Assembly (NCBI RefSeq): GCF_900086595.1
Contig: NZ_LT575472.1
Coordinates: forward strand, 3,355,692-3,419,691
Origin: Clostridium nigeriense
GTDB lineage: Bacteria; Bacillota; Clostridia; Clostridiales; Clostridiaceae
Reading direction: 5' to 3'
Length of the DNA: 64,000 nucleotides
Under the pieces are notes generated by a model, which ran no database searches, had not been told where the DNA came from, and was given only the letters and a program-made list of their open reading frames with translations. A program made the position numbers and the translations under genes. Shown here one piece after another: positions 47,416 to 57,540 of this stretch. The number at the start of each line of letters is the position of its first letter. Positions within the stretch are counted from its first letter, which is position 1.

Positions 47416-48057
47416 TCAAATGCATATTTTATCCTTTATCTTTTCAAAGGTTTTGCTTCCTATACCATCAACATTTTTAATATCTTCTATTGATTTAAAT
47501 CCTCCACTTTTTTCTCTATAATTTATTATACTCTGTGCTTTAACCTCACCTATTCCATTAATTTTTTGTAATTCTGATAAATCTGCATTATTAATATTTA
47601 TAAGTCCACTATTTGAATCTCCTTGACTTATGTTATTATTTTCATTATTTACTACATCATTTTTATTAGGAATTATTATAAGTTGATTGTCCTTTAATTT
47701 TTCAGCCCTATTAATATTATTAATATTTGCATCAGAAGTTAATCCTCCTGCTCTATCAATTAAATCTCTTATTATACTGCCTTCATCTATTTCATAAACC
47801 TCTGGCTTATTTACTTCTCCCTTTATTTCTACCAATATTTTGTTAGATTTATTGTTGACTATATTTTCTCCCATAGTTGTAACGCTTTCTTTGCTATCAG
47901 CTTCTTCAACAAATATATTTTCCATATATTCATCTTTAAATACCTTAGATTTATTTCTACCATATAAATAAAATGAAGTTAAAATACAAAAAAGCCCTAA
48001 AGTAAATAAAATTATATTCTTTAAGTTTAATATGGTTTTTATCTTTTTATCCATCAT
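47416..48057 (-). CDS. comEA: ComEA-type DNA-binding protein
   Basis: Membrane-anchored DNA receptor of 213 residues, as used in natural transformation. One N-terminal membrane span (IILFTLGLFCILTSFYLYG) is followed by an SLBB domain about 75-130 (ILVEIKGEVNKPEVYEIDEG) and two helix-hairpin-helix motifs near the C-terminus (LSELQKINGIGEVKAQSIIN, IKNVDGIGSKTFEKI) that bind DNA. Start ATG 48057 or 48054 after GGAGATA. No comEB or comEC follows in this window, so competence may not be functional. Confidence 0.9.
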   Translation of the reverse strand: MMDKKIKTILNLKNIILFTLGLFCILTSFYLYGRNKSKVFKDEYMENIFVEEADSKESVTTMGENIVNNKSNKILVEIKGEVNKPEVYEIDEGSIIRDLIDRAGGLTSDANINNINRAEKLKDNQLIIIPNKNDVVNNENNNISQGDSNSGLININNADLSELQKINGIGEVKAQSIINYREKSGGFKSIEDIKNVDGIGSKTFEKIKDKICI

Positions 48058-48211
48058 TATCTCCTATTTCGTAAATATTCATCTTAAGTATTAACTTATT
48101 CTTAAAATTTAAACTATTTTCTATTTAAATATTCATAAAATATAGAATGATTCATTTATTTTTGATAAAATAGTTTTGTCTATATGAAAAAGTTTATGTG
48201 GGAGATTCAAA

Positions 48212-49495
48212 ATGAAAAAATTTATTAAGAAATTTCTTCTATCTTCTTTATTTGTAACTAGTATTTTTACTTCAATAAATTCAATTGATGTAAAAGCGAC
48301 TGAATTACCACCTGTATATTCAGAAGGTGCAGTTTTAATGGATGGAAGAACTGGGACAGTATTATATTCAAAAAATGAGCATACTCAATTTGAGCCTGCA
48401 TCTACAACCAAGGTTATGACAGCATTAGTTGTTCTTGAAAATGTAAAACTAACAGATAAAGTAACAATAGGGGAAAAACCTCCTTTGGTAGATGGATCTG
48501 CCATTGGTATTAGAGAGGGAGAAGTTTATACGGTAGAAGAGCTTATGTTAGGTCTTTTACTTGAATCAGGCAATGATTGTGCAGAAGCATTAGCTGAATA
48601 TGTTGCTGGCTCTAACGAGGAATTTGCCAAGCTTATGAATGCCAAAGCAAAGGAGCTTGGAGCCCTAAATACAAATTTCAAAAATCCTAGTGGTTTGCAT
48701 GAAGATGGACATTTAACTACAGCCTATGATTTAGCTCTTATGATGAAGGCCGCTCTACATAATAAGGACTATGTAAGAATTTCACAGACAGAATCTTATA
48801 AGTATGTAAATCAACCATTTTCTGATGGAAGTGAAAAGTGGGCAACTAATAGAAATCAACTTCTTAATGAATATAGCCCTTATTTTTACGGAAGTACTTT
48901 GTGTGGAAAAAATGGTTATACACCAGAAGCTAACCATTCTTACACAGCAGCTGCTGTAAGAGATGAGGAAGTATTAGTTGGAGCTTTTATAAATGCAACT
49001 GATAAGGATAATTTTTACTCCAATATTGGTAAATTATTCGACTATGGTTTTGATAACTTTGAAACTATAAAATTAATAAGCGCAAATGATGAATTAGATA
49101 CATATAAAATTAATGATGAAATTACTATTCCATTATTGGCTAAAACTGATTTTTATTACACTAAAGCTAAATCCGAAGATAAGCCTTTATATTCTTTAGA
49201 ATATGATAAGATTGATATTAGTAAACAAGCTATTAAAACTGGAGATATATTATATAAAGCAAAACTTAAAGTTGATGGAAAAACTATTTCTACTATGGAC
49301 TTAATAAGTGGAACTGATAGAGACTATACTATTCAAGTTAAAACTAAGGAAGGTATATCCGAATTTTTTAAAAAGCCTTTGAATATACTTTATGTGATCC
49401 TTGTAGTATTTGCTTTATTTATAATTAGGAACTATATTGTTCTCTTTAAAAGAAGACGTAACCTAAAAAATAAACGCCCAAAGTTTAATAGATAA
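48212..49495 (+). CDS. dacF: D-alanyl-D-alanine carboxypeptidase, DacF-like
   Basis: Penicillin-binding protein 5 type enzyme of 427 residues that trims the terminal D-Ala of peptidoglycan stems. A signal peptide ends near DVKATE. The S-x-x-K motif is STTK with Ser64 and Lys67, the second motif is SGN at 119-121, and the third is KNG at 233-235 instead of the usual KTG. A C-terminal PBP5-C-like domain and a membrane anchor (LNILYVILVVFALFIIRNY) follow. GGGAGATTC precedes the ATG. It is a single gene, divergent from comEA. Confidence 0.92.
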   Translation: MKKFIKKFLLSSLFVTSIFTSINSIDVKATELPPVYSEGAVLMDGRTGTVLYSKNEHTQFEPASTTKVMTALVVLENVKLTDKVTIGEKPPLVDGSAIGIREGEVYTVEELMLGLLLESGNDCAEALAEYVAGSNEEFAKLMNAKAKELGALNTNFKNPSGLHEDGHLTTAYDLALMMKAALHNKDYVRISQTESYKYVNQPFSDGSEKWATNRNQLLNEYSPYFYGSTLCGKNGYTPEANHSYTAAAVRDEEVLVGAFINATDKDNFYSNIGKLFDYGFDNFETIKLISANDELDTYKINDEITIPLLAKTDFYYTKAKSEDKPLYSLEYDKIDISKQAIKTGDILYKAKLKVDGKTISTMDLISGTDRDYTIQVKTKEGISEFFKKPLNILYVILVVFALFIIRNYIVLFKRRRNLKNKRPKFNR

Positions 49496-49500
49496 AATAT

Positions 49501-49559
49501 AAAATAAGGAAATTATAAAAAGTTATTCATATTGAAAGCTTTTTATAATTTCCTATTTT
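49501..49559. terminator. Bidirectional terminator between dacF and the pseudouridine synthase
   Basis: Very long stem: arms at 49501-49522 and 49538-49559 pair almost perfectly (AAGGAAATTATAAAAAG / CTTTTTATAATTTCCT). It ends both convergent genes. Confidence 0.9.
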
Positions 49560-49560
49560 A

Positions 49561-50457
49561 TTATTTAATTTCATTAATTAAATTATCAATATCATCTGGT
49601 AAATTTGCCCTAAGACTTAATGACTTTTTAGTTCTCGGTGATTTAAAATCTAATCCGTAGGCATGAAGTGCTTGCCTTTTTATAATAGTATTATCTTCTT
49701 CATTACCGTATAATGTATCTCCCCATATAGGATGTCCTAAATGACTTAAGTGCACTCTTATTTGATGTGTTCGTCCTGTTTCTAATAGACATTCTATTAA
49801 ATCTGAATCCTTATATCTTTCTATAACTTTATAATGAGTTATGCTTCTTTGACCTCTGTCATCAATAACTCTTCTAATAGTTCCCTCTTCTTCTGGTCTA
49901 TATATTGGTAAATCTATAGTACCTTCAATACTTTCCATATGCCCATGTACTACTGCTAAATATCTTTTTTCTACATTATTTAAAGTCATTTCCTTTGATA
50001 ATTCCATATGAGCATATTGATTTTTAGCTATAATAATTAATCCTGATGTATCCATATCTAATCTACTAACAAGTCTAACTATACACTTTTGATTACTTTC
50101 TTTAAAATAATACATTAAAGCATTGGCTAAGGTACCACTTTGGTGTCTTTTTGTAGGATGTACAACCATATTAGGTCCCTTATTTACAACTATAATATCT
50201 TCATCCTCATATACTATGTCTATTGGTATATCCTCTGGATCTATATTTTGAGTTTCATCCTTCATTAAATTAATTAAAATGTTATCATTGCCTTTTAATA
50301 TATAGTTCATCTTAACAGCCTTATTATTGACAAATATTCTTTTGTCAACAGAAGCACTTCTAATTAATCTAGATGAAAGTCCAAGTTCCTCTTTAAGATA
50401 TTCTCTTATTTTTCTTCCATCATAAGCTTTACTAACTACTTTTTTTATAGTACTCAT
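49561..50457 (-). CDS. RluA/RluD-family pseudouridine synthase
   Basis: rRNA-modifying enzyme of 298 residues. An S4-like RNA-binding domain is at the N-terminus (GRKIREYLKEELGLSSRLIR), and the catalytic Asp lies in VSRLDMDTSGLIIIAKN at about 130. Other family motifs: ETGRTHQIRVHLSHLGHPI and GDTLYGNEED. The target uridine is not decidable. AGGAGGAAAA precedes the ATG. It is the last gene of the obgE-nadD-yqeK-LCP run, 39 bases after the LCP gene. Confidence 0.93.
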   Translation of the reverse strand: MSTIKKVVSKAYDGRKIREYLKEELGLSSRLIRSASVDKRIFVNNKAVKMNYILKGNDNILINLMKDETQNIDPEDIPIDIVYEDEDIIVVNKGPNMVVHPTKRHQSGTLANALMYYFKESNQKCIVRLVSRLDMDTSGLIIIAKNQYAHMELSKEMTLNNVEKRYLAVVHGHMESIEGTIDLPIYRPEEEGTIRRVIDDRGQRSITHYKVIERYKDSDLIECLLETGRTHQIRVHLSHLGHPIWGDTLYGNEEDNTIIKRQALHAYGLDFKSPRTKKSLSLRANLPDDIDNLINEIK

Positions 50458-50496
50458 TTTTCCTCCTAGAAAAAAGGTAGAAAATCTATAGACTTC

Positions 50497-51852
50497 CTAC
50501 CTATTGTTGAATAAGTTATAATCTTCACCTAATATTATTACTGCATCATAATCCTTATATTCAGATTTACTTATTTTTTCAAATTTTTCTATATCTATAT
50601 CACTTTTCAATAACTCTTTTAAATCTTTATTATTAGTTTGTATTATACTTTTAGAAGTTGCTATATCACTATTTCCTACTTCTATATTAGTATACCCTAA
50701 TGAAAAAAGAGTATCTCTAGCACTAGATGCTAATCCATCTATCTTAGTTCCATTTAAGACTAAAACCTTAAGATCGCCTCTATTTATAGCTGTTATAGCA
50801 TTGGATGCTGAAGGATTAACTGTATTTAGTGCATTTATTAAATCCCTATTATAATCTTTATCAGCTACTAAAAATGATTCTCCATAAAAATATTGAGACT
50901 CCCCTTGAATAGTAGCCATGATTATGTCACTAGGTTTTAACCTTAATATTTTCATTCCAAGAGAAATTAAATCTTTAGCCGGGATATTAGTTTCAACATT
51001 TTCACTAATAGCGTTTAATATTTTAGGAGCTTTAAATACTATAGAAGGAGTCATTACCTTATCTAGTAACTTACTCATAAATAATTGTTGATTTTTAATT
51101 CTATCTAAGTCAGCATTTTCAAGCCCAGTTCCATCATTATTTTTTCTCCATCTAAAGAATTCCTCAGCTTTTTTACCATCTAGAAGTACTGTTTCTCCTG
51201 CCTTAAAATTAATGTGAAGATTTTGTTCATCATCATCATAATACATATCTTTTTCTATTGTCATTTCTACTCCACCAATAGCATCTATAATACTTCTAAA
51301 GGCATTATAATCAACTTCAACTAAATAATTTATATCAATATTTAATAATGATTCAACATGAGTTATAACTTCATCTTCTCCACCTAGAACATAGGCAACA
51401 TTAATCTTCCAATACCTTCTATATTCACCCGTATCTAAATAAGCATCTACTTCAATTAAAGTATCTCTAGGTATAGATACTAAATGTACTTTTTTTGTAT
51501 TAGGGTTATAATTTAAAACCATTATGGTGTCGCTTCTTCTACCAGCCTTATTACCTTGATTTTCTGCATCTCCTATATCCATTCCTAAAACCAATATATT
51601 AATCGGATCACTTGATGATGCTGGTGGAGTTCCAGTACCTAAATTATTAGTTTTAAGACCAGATATAAAGTTATATCCATAAAATAATCCACCTACAATT
51701 AAAACTACAGTAACTATAATAATTGAAGCTATTATTCTTTTTCTTCTTCTTTTTCGTTTTTTAGCTTCTATTACTTTTCTTCTTTTTATCTGTTCCTCTC
51801 TTGAAAGTCTTCTTCTCCCTCTATTTTGAAGATCTTCTTTACTATTCCCCAT
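50497..51852 (-). CDS. LytR-CpsA-Psr (LCP) family protein
   Basis: Membrane-anchored cell-wall ligase of 451 residues, which attaches teichoic acid or capsule to peptidoglycan. A basic N-terminus (RRRLSREEQIKRRKVIEAKK) and a membrane span (IIASIIIVTVVLIVGGLFYG) are followed by the LCP domain about 85-230 with GRRSDTIMVLNYNPNTKKVH and SIPRDTLIEVD, and a LytR_C domain (DLKVLVLNGTKIDGLASSAR). AGAGGA lies nine bases before ATG 51852. It sits between yqeK and a pseudouridine synthase gene. Confidence 0.93.
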   Translation of the reverse strand: MGNSKEDLQNRGRRRLSREEQIKRRKVIEAKKRKRRRKRIIASIIIVTVVLIVGGLFYGYNFISGLKTNNLGTGTPPASSSDPINILVLGMDIGDAENQGNKAGRRSDTIMVLNYNPNTKKVHLVSIPRDTLIEVDAYLDTGEYRRYWKINVAYVLGGEDEVITHVESLLNIDINYLVEVDYNAFRSIIDAIGGVEMTIEKDMYYDDDEQNLHINFKAGETVLLDGKKAEEFFRWRKNNDGTGLENADLDRIKNQQLFMSKLLDKVMTPSIVFKAPKILNAISENVETNIPAKDLISLGMKILRLKPSDIIMATIQGESQYFYGESFLVADKDYNRDLINALNTVNPSASNAITAINRGDLKVLVLNGTKIDGLASSARDTLFSLGYTNIEVGNSDIATSKSIIQTNNKDLKELLKSDIDIEKFEKISKSEYKDYDAVIILGEDYNLFNNR

Positions 51853-51874
51853 CCTCTTAATTCCTCTCTACTAT

Positions 51875-52441
51875 TTATTTATGAAGCAATAAATAATTCC
51901 TTGCCTTAATACTATTTATATCTATAGGAACTCCCTTACTTAGCAAGTACTTAATAGTATGATTCAATCCTTGAAGAACCCCATTATCTAAATCATTAAA
52001 ACATTCTCTTCTTAACATATCTACATCTGGAAATTTTCTATTCGGTTCTATCATATCAGCCATATAAATTACTTTATCTAGCTTACTCATATTTTCTTTG
52101 CCTGTAGTATGCCATCTCATAGCACTTAGAATTTCCTCATCTTCTATTTTGAAAATTTCTTTTGCTAAAATTGGTCCAACCATACTATGCCAAAGTTCTT
52201 GATTTTCTTCTTCATCATAAGTTAATTTTATATTGTTTTTATCTAAAATATCTTTTAATTCATATATAGTTTTATTTTTTGCTATATCATGAGCTAAGGC
52301 CGCAATTTCTGTTTTCTTCTTATCTACATTGTTAATTTGTGCTAACCTTATAGCTGTATCAACTACCCCTAAAGTATGAATATACCTGCTCTCCATTAAG
52401 TTATCTTTAAGGTAGATTTTCATTTCTTCTATACTAAGCAT
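51875..52441 (-). CDS. yqeK: HD-domain Ap4A hydrolase-like protein, YqeK
   Basis: Metal-dependent phosphohydrolase of 188 residues, HD superfamily. The metal ligands are in RYIHTLGVVDTAIRLAQ and AALAHDIAKNK, with ELWHSMVGPILAKE and MRWHTTGKENMSKLDKVIY further on. Bacterial YqeK members hydrolyse diadenosine tetraphosphate to two ADP. AAGGAGAGGATT precedes the ATG. Its usual neighbours nadD and obgE are present. Confidence 0.92.
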   Translation of the reverse strand: MLSIEEMKIYLKDNLMESRYIHTLGVVDTAIRLAQINNVDKKKTEIAALAHDIAKNKTIYELKDILDKNNIKLTYDEEENQELWHSMVGPILAKEIFKIEDEEILSAMRWHTTGKENMSKLDKVIYMADMIEPNRKFPDVDMLRRECFNDLDNGVLQGLNHTIKYLLSKGVPIDINSIKARNYLLLHK

Positions 52442-52469
52442 AATCCTCTCCTTAAACCCTTATCTACGA

Positions 52470-53084
52470 TTACTTAATATTATTAAAATAATCATATATA
52501 TTTTTTTCTTTAATAAAATCTAAGACTTCTTTTGATAAGAAAAAATCTACTCTTTTTCCTTCTGATATTCTTTTTCTGATCATAGATGATGAAATTTCTA
52601 AATCTATTATATCTAAAAAAGTAATATCTGTGTTAAATTTTTTCTCAATTTTTGCCTTTTGAATTGTTAAGTTTTTCTTACTATAACCTGCTCTATTAAA
52701 GACAACGAATTTTGAAAGCTTAAATATTTCCTCTGGATTTTTCCACTTCTCTATATCCATAAGACAGTCTGCCCCTGTAATAAAGTATAACTCATTATCT
52801 TTAGACTTAAATTTTCTTAAGGTTTCAAAAGTATAGCTATAGCCTTTTTTTTCTATTTCATAATTACTTAATTCAAAATCCTCATAATTTTTAATAGCTT
52901 CATATACCATTTTATACCTTAAGGAAGCCTCTATAATATTTTTATCTTTCTTATGAGGAGGACTTCCTGCTGGTATAAATATTATTTTGTCTAAATTCAA
53001 TTGGTTCTTAGCTTCATAGGCTATATATAAATGAGCTAAATGAATAGGATTAAAAGTTCCTCCTACTATACCAATCTTTTTCAT
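52470..53084 (-). CDS. nadD: Nicotinate-nucleotide adenylyltransferase
   Basis: Forms nicotinate adenine dinucleotide from nicotinate mononucleotide and ATP in NAD synthesis. 204 residues; nucleotidyltransferase motif GIVGGTFNPIHLAHLYIA (HxxH variant) at the start and the C-terminal ISSSMIRKRISEGK motif. The ribosome binding site is weak (TAGGTAATAAG), so translation is likely coupled to yhbY, 7 bases upstream. Confidence 0.94.
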   Translation of the reverse strand: MKKIGIVGGTFNPIHLAHLYIAYEAKNQLNLDKIIFIPAGSPPHKKDKNIIEASLRYKMVYEAIKNYEDFELSNYEIEKKGYSYTFETLRKFKSKDNELYFITGADCLMDIEKWKNPEEIFKLSKFVVFNRAGYSKKNLTIQKAKIEKKFNTDITFLDIIDLEISSSMIRKRISEGKRVDFFLSKEVLDFIKEKNIYDYFNNIK

Positions 53085-53091
53085 ATTCTTA

Positions 53092-53385
53092 TTACCTAGG
53101 TAATTCTATCTTAGGTTTTTTAGAGGATTTTTTATATAAAACTATTTTACTTCCTATAGCTTGAATACCTTCGCAACCTATTTTTTCACATATTGTATTT
53201 GATGCTTCTCTAGTAGCTAAACCACTATTTTCAAGAACCTTAATTTTAATTAATTCTCTTGCTTCTAAAGCTTCTTCTATTTGTTTTAAAAAAGTTTCTT
53301 CTATTCCATTCTTACCTAATTGAAATATTGGATCCATATTATTTGCAAGCCCTCTTAGGTAAGCTCTCTGTTTTCCTGTTATCAT
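53092..53385 (-). CDS. yhbY: YhbY-type CRM-domain RNA-binding protein
   Basis: 97-residue CRM domain protein that associates with the large ribosomal subunit precursor. Starts ITGKQRAYLRGLANNMDPIF and contains the GxxG-like loop QLGKNGIEETF and ARELIKIKVLENSG. TAGGAGGAAAAAT precedes the ATG. Between obgE and nadD, its common place in Firmicutes. Confidence 0.93.
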   Translation of the reverse strand: MITGKQRAYLRGLANNMDPIFQLGKNGIEETFLKQIEEALEARELIKIKVLENSGLATREASNTICEKIGCEGIQAIGSKIVLYKKSSKKPKIELPR

Positions 53386-53399
53386 ATTTTTCCTCCTAA

Positions 53400-54704
<1,305 letters not shown>

Positions 54705-54837
54705 TCATAAATTATTTTAACCTTATTCTTATTATTTCAAACTTTGTAAGGTTTATTATATCATAATTGTGAATAATATTATTATTTAATTATTACATTT
54801 AAATAAGCATCCATTATATTTCACAAATTATATGTAA

Positions 54838-54894
54838 ATGGACAATTGACAGTGTACAATGGGCAAATTTATTCATTGTCAATTGCCCATTTTT
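54838..54894. repeat. Palindromic repeat-like element upstream of obgE
   Basis: Arms AATGGACAATTGACA and TGTCAATTGCCCATT with a partly repeated centre (GTACAATGGGCAA). It looks like a small mobile or terminator-like palindrome and not like the regular terminator of rpmA, which lies separately at 54915-54942. Copy number in the genome is unknown. Confidence 0.5.
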
Positions 54895-54914
54895 TCATTT
54901 ATTATTTTTACAAA

Positions 54915-54942
54915 ATAAAGCACCCTAAACAGGGTGCTTTAT
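54915..54942 (-). terminator. Terminator of the rplU-prp-rpmA operon
   Basis: Stem ATAAAGCACCCT / AGGGTGCTTTAT with loop GTTT, ten bases after the rpmA stop, followed by T-rich sequence. Confidence 0.88.
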
Positions 54943-54951
54943 GAAAATAAA

Positions 54952-55251
54952 TTATTCTGCTATTTCTTCAAGATTTACTGGGTAAATGCTAACTTTTTTC
55001 TTATCTCTACCCATTCTTTCAAATCTAACAATTCCGTCTTCTTTAGCAAATAGAGTGTCATCTCCACCCTTACCAACATTAGTTCCTGGATGAATCTTTG
55101 TTCCTCTTTGTCTAACTAAAATGTTACCAGCTAAAACGAACTCTCCGTCAGCAGCTTTAACTCCTAATCTCTTTGATTCTGAGTCTCTACCGTTCTTAGA
55201 GCTACCTACCCCTTTCTTGTGGGCAAATAATTGAAGGTTCATTATTAACAT
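54952..55251 (-). CDS. rpmA: 50S ribosomal protein L27 (with cleaved N-terminal extension)
   Basis: 99 residues. It begins [20 protein letters not shown]. The LQLF|AHKKG junction is the Firmicute L27 processing site, cut by Prp, which is encoded just upstream. The mature N-terminus AHKKG reaches the peptidyl-transferase centre. The first ATG (55251) is at proper distance from AGGAGGTG; the second, four codons on, is too far. Confidence 0.97.
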   Translation of the reverse strand: MLIMNLQLFAHKKGVGSSKNGRDSESKRLGVKAADGEFVLAGNILVRQRGTKIHPGTNVGKGGDDTLFAKEDGIVRFERMGRDKKKVSIYPVNLEEIAE

Positions 55252-55252
55252 A

Positions 55253-55627
55253 CTATTGCACCTCCTCTTTCAACAATCTTATATATTCACTATCTTTTTT
55301 ACTTCCAAAAGTTAATTTAAGAGATTCCATCAAGCTTTCTATACTTTTTTCAAAAGTTAAAAGTAATACTTGACAATTCTCTATTTCTTGAATTTTAAGA
55401 TTTGATAAATTTATATGTAAAAATCCATCATTTATCTCATACTTAACTTTAAGCTTTAAAACCTCTTCCATACCTATTAAAGCACTTTGAGATAATACAG
55501 AAACTGAATTGCAAATTAAATCATAAGCATTTCCACTTTTCTCTATTTCAGCTCTTGATAAAGCATGCCCTTCTATCTTAAAACCAAGTCTCAAATCATC
55601 TTTTTTTAAAATTCTAATCTTAATCAT
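55253..55627 (-). CDS. prp: Ribosomal processing cysteine protease Prp
   Basis: 124 residues (YsxB/Prp family). It removes the N-terminal extension of L27. Catalytic His in KIEGHALS and Cys in [13 protein letters not shown], at about residues 22 and 40. It lies between rplU and rpmA, one base from rpmA. No clear ribosome binding site precedes its ATG, five bases after the rplU stop, so translation is probably coupled. Confidence 0.95.
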   Translation of the reverse strand: MIKIRILKKDDLRLGFKIEGHALSRAEIEKSGNAYDLICNSVSVLSQSALIGMEEVLKLKVKYEINDGFLHINLSNLKIQEIENCQVLLLTFEKSIESLMESLKLTFGSKKDSEYIRLLKEEVQ

Positions 55628-55632
55628 AATAA

Positions 55633-55944
55633 TTAAGCTTCGATTTTTTCGATTACTAACTTAGTGTATGGTTGTCTGTGACCAGTCTTCTTTCTGTAGT
55701 CCTTCTTTGGCTTATACTTGAAAACTGTAATTTTCTTAGCTTTGCCTTGAGCAACAACTTTAGCTACAACCTTAGCACCTTCTACAACTGGTGTACCAAC
55801 TTTTAAAGCATCACCATTTGAAACTGCTAATACTTCTGTTAATTCAACTGTTGAGTCAACTTCAGCGTTAAGTTTTTCAACGAATATTACGTCTCCTTCT
55901 TGAACTCTGTATTGTTTTCCTCCTGTAGATAATACTGCGTACAT
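55633..55944 (-). CDS. rplU: 50S ribosomal protein L21
   Basis: 103 residues, full length. Start ATG 55944 ([20 protein letters not shown]) after AGGAGGTG; an in-frame GTG three codons upstream overlaps that site. The conserved C-terminal half has [20 protein letters not shown]. First gene of rplU-prp-rpmA and preceded by a structured leader. Confidence 0.97.
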   Translation of the reverse strand: MYAVLSTGGKQYRVQEGDVIFVEKLNAEVDSTVELTEVLAVSNGDALKVGTPVVEGAKVVAKVVAQGKAKKITVFKYKPKKDYRKKTGHRQPYTKLVIEKIEA

Positions 55945-55957
55945 TAAAAACACCTCC

Positions 55958-56040
55958 TCTTATTACGGTCTCGCCAACCGAGGTACAAAGCTCTAAACTT
56001 TGTTTAATAAAAAAACCTCTTATGTGCGGTTTAACATCTG
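55958..56040 (-). ncRNA. L21 leader RNA
   Basis: Minus-strand leader with AGAGGT / ACCTC and ACAAAG / CTTTGT pairings, then the small hairpin CGGTTGGCGAGACCG just before AGGAGG. Position and stems fit the Firmicute L21 leader, thought to mediate autoregulation by L21. Assigned from structure by eye. Confidence 0.6.
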
Positions 56041-56077
56041 CTATTTTACCATATTATTATGTAGATTGTAAAGCAAT

Positions 56078-57526
56078 TTATTCATATTTTTCATAGGCAT
56101 TTATAAGATAATGTTTTACATTTTCTTTTTGGCTTTTAAAAATTAATGGTTCTACTTTATATCCTTCAATTCCATCTACAAAATTTAAGTAAATTTCATT
56201 TTTTAAGGAGTTTATATTTGCTAAAAACGAAAACTCATCTCCCTTAACTATTTCTTCATAGTTTCTATCTAATTCAATATAAAAGGATTTTATTGAACTT
56301 TCCTCTTCTGCTTTTATAACTTCATTTCTTATTAACTTTTCTATATATGATAGTTTTAAAACAAAGCCTTCACTATTGCATCTTTTGCACTTTTCTTCTA
56401 AATACTCATATATAGATTTTCCTCTTCTTTTTCTTGCAATTTGAATTAAATCAAGTTCAGTAAATGGGAATATCTTAACATTTCCCTTATCTTCTTTTAA
56501 TGCTTCTTTTAATGCATCCATAACTATTGATTTATGAGAAAAATCTCTCATATCTATAAAATCTATAACAATAATTCCAGCTAAATTTCTAAGCCTAATC
56601 TGTCTTCCTATTTCTTTTGCTGCTTCTAGATTAGTTTCTAATATAGTTTTATCAAAACTTCTTCCTTTAATATTTTTAGATGAGTTTACATCTATAACAT
56701 ACATAGCTTCTGTTTTATCTATAACTATATTACCACCACAGTTTAGAGCTACCTTTTTATGTCTAAGCTTTAATATTTCTTTTTCTATTCCATAAAAATC
56801 AAATAAGCTTCTAATATTATTGAACTTTTCTACAATTATATCTTTATTTCCTTCTATTAAAGAATATATTTCATTTAAATCTTCTTCATTATTGGTAAAT
56901 ATCTTACACTTTGTATTTAGATTTTCAGTAAGAACCTTATTTAAAATAATATTTTCACCATAGACCTTACCAAGATTTAAGCTATAATTTAATTTCTTTA
57001 TAAGAATTTCAAATTCATCTAAAAGTCTAAGCTTTTCTTGTATTAAATCCTCATCACCAGCATGTACTGCTTCCGTTCTAATAGTTATTCCATAGCCATC
57101 TATGTTGCTAACAGCCTTTAATATCCTATCTTTTTCTTCCTTACTATTAATTCTCTTAGAAAAGCTTATTCCACTTCCCCCTAGAGTAAGTACCATAAAT
57201 CTTCCTGGAATGCTTATATTTTTGCTTATCTTAGCACCCTTATTATTTATTGGCTCTTTTATTATTTCTACTAAAATTTCATCGCCCTTTTTAATTCCTT
57301 CATTCTTTAAATCATTGCTAAGATACATATAAGCTTCTTTTTCTAATCCAATATCTACAAAAATAGAATTTATAGCAGGTACTATGTTTTTTACTCTTCC
57401 CTTATAAATTTCTCCTATTTTAGGGTCTTGAGAGGCTTCTTCAAAGAAGCACTCTTCAAGCTTTCCATTTTCTTTTATGGCTATTCTTAAAAGCAATTCA
57501 TCTCTTTCAATGAAAATTTCTCTCAT
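56078..57526 (-). CDS. rng: Ribonuclease E/G family protein
   Basis: Endoribonuclease of 482 residues involved in RNA processing. N-terminal S1-like domain (GRVKNIVPAINSIFVDIGLE), catalytic Mg-binding Asp motifs MYVIDVNSSKNI and IVIDFIDMRD, and the Zn-link CKRCNSEG. Size and absence of a long C-terminal scaffold make it RNase G-like. Starts 14 bases after the DUF2344 gene and precedes the rplU leader. Confidence 0.93.
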   Translation of the reverse strand: MREIFIERDELLLRIAIKENGKLEECFFEEASQDPKIGEIYKGRVKNIVPAINSIFVDIGLEKEAYMYLSNDLKNEGIKKGDEILVEIIKEPINNKGAKISKNISIPGRFMVLTLGGSGISFSKRINSKEEKDRILKAVSNIDGYGITIRTEAVHAGDEDLIQEKLRLLDEFEILIKKLNYSLNLGKVYGENIILNKVLTENLNTKCKIFTNNEEDLNEIYSLIEGNKDIIVEKFNNIRSLFDFYGIEKEILKLRHKKVALNCGGNIVIDKTEAMYVIDVNSSKNIKGRSFDKTILETNLEAAKEIGRQIRLRNLAGIIVIDFIDMRDFSHKSIVMDALKEALKEDKGNVKIFPFTELDLIQIARKRRGKSIYEYLEEKCKRCNSEGFVLKLSYIEKLIRNEVIKAEEESSIKSFYIELDRNYEEIVKGDEFSFLANINSLKNEIYLNFVDGIEGYKVEPLIFKSQKENVKHYLINAYEKYE

Positions 57527-57540
57527 AAAAATACACTTCC

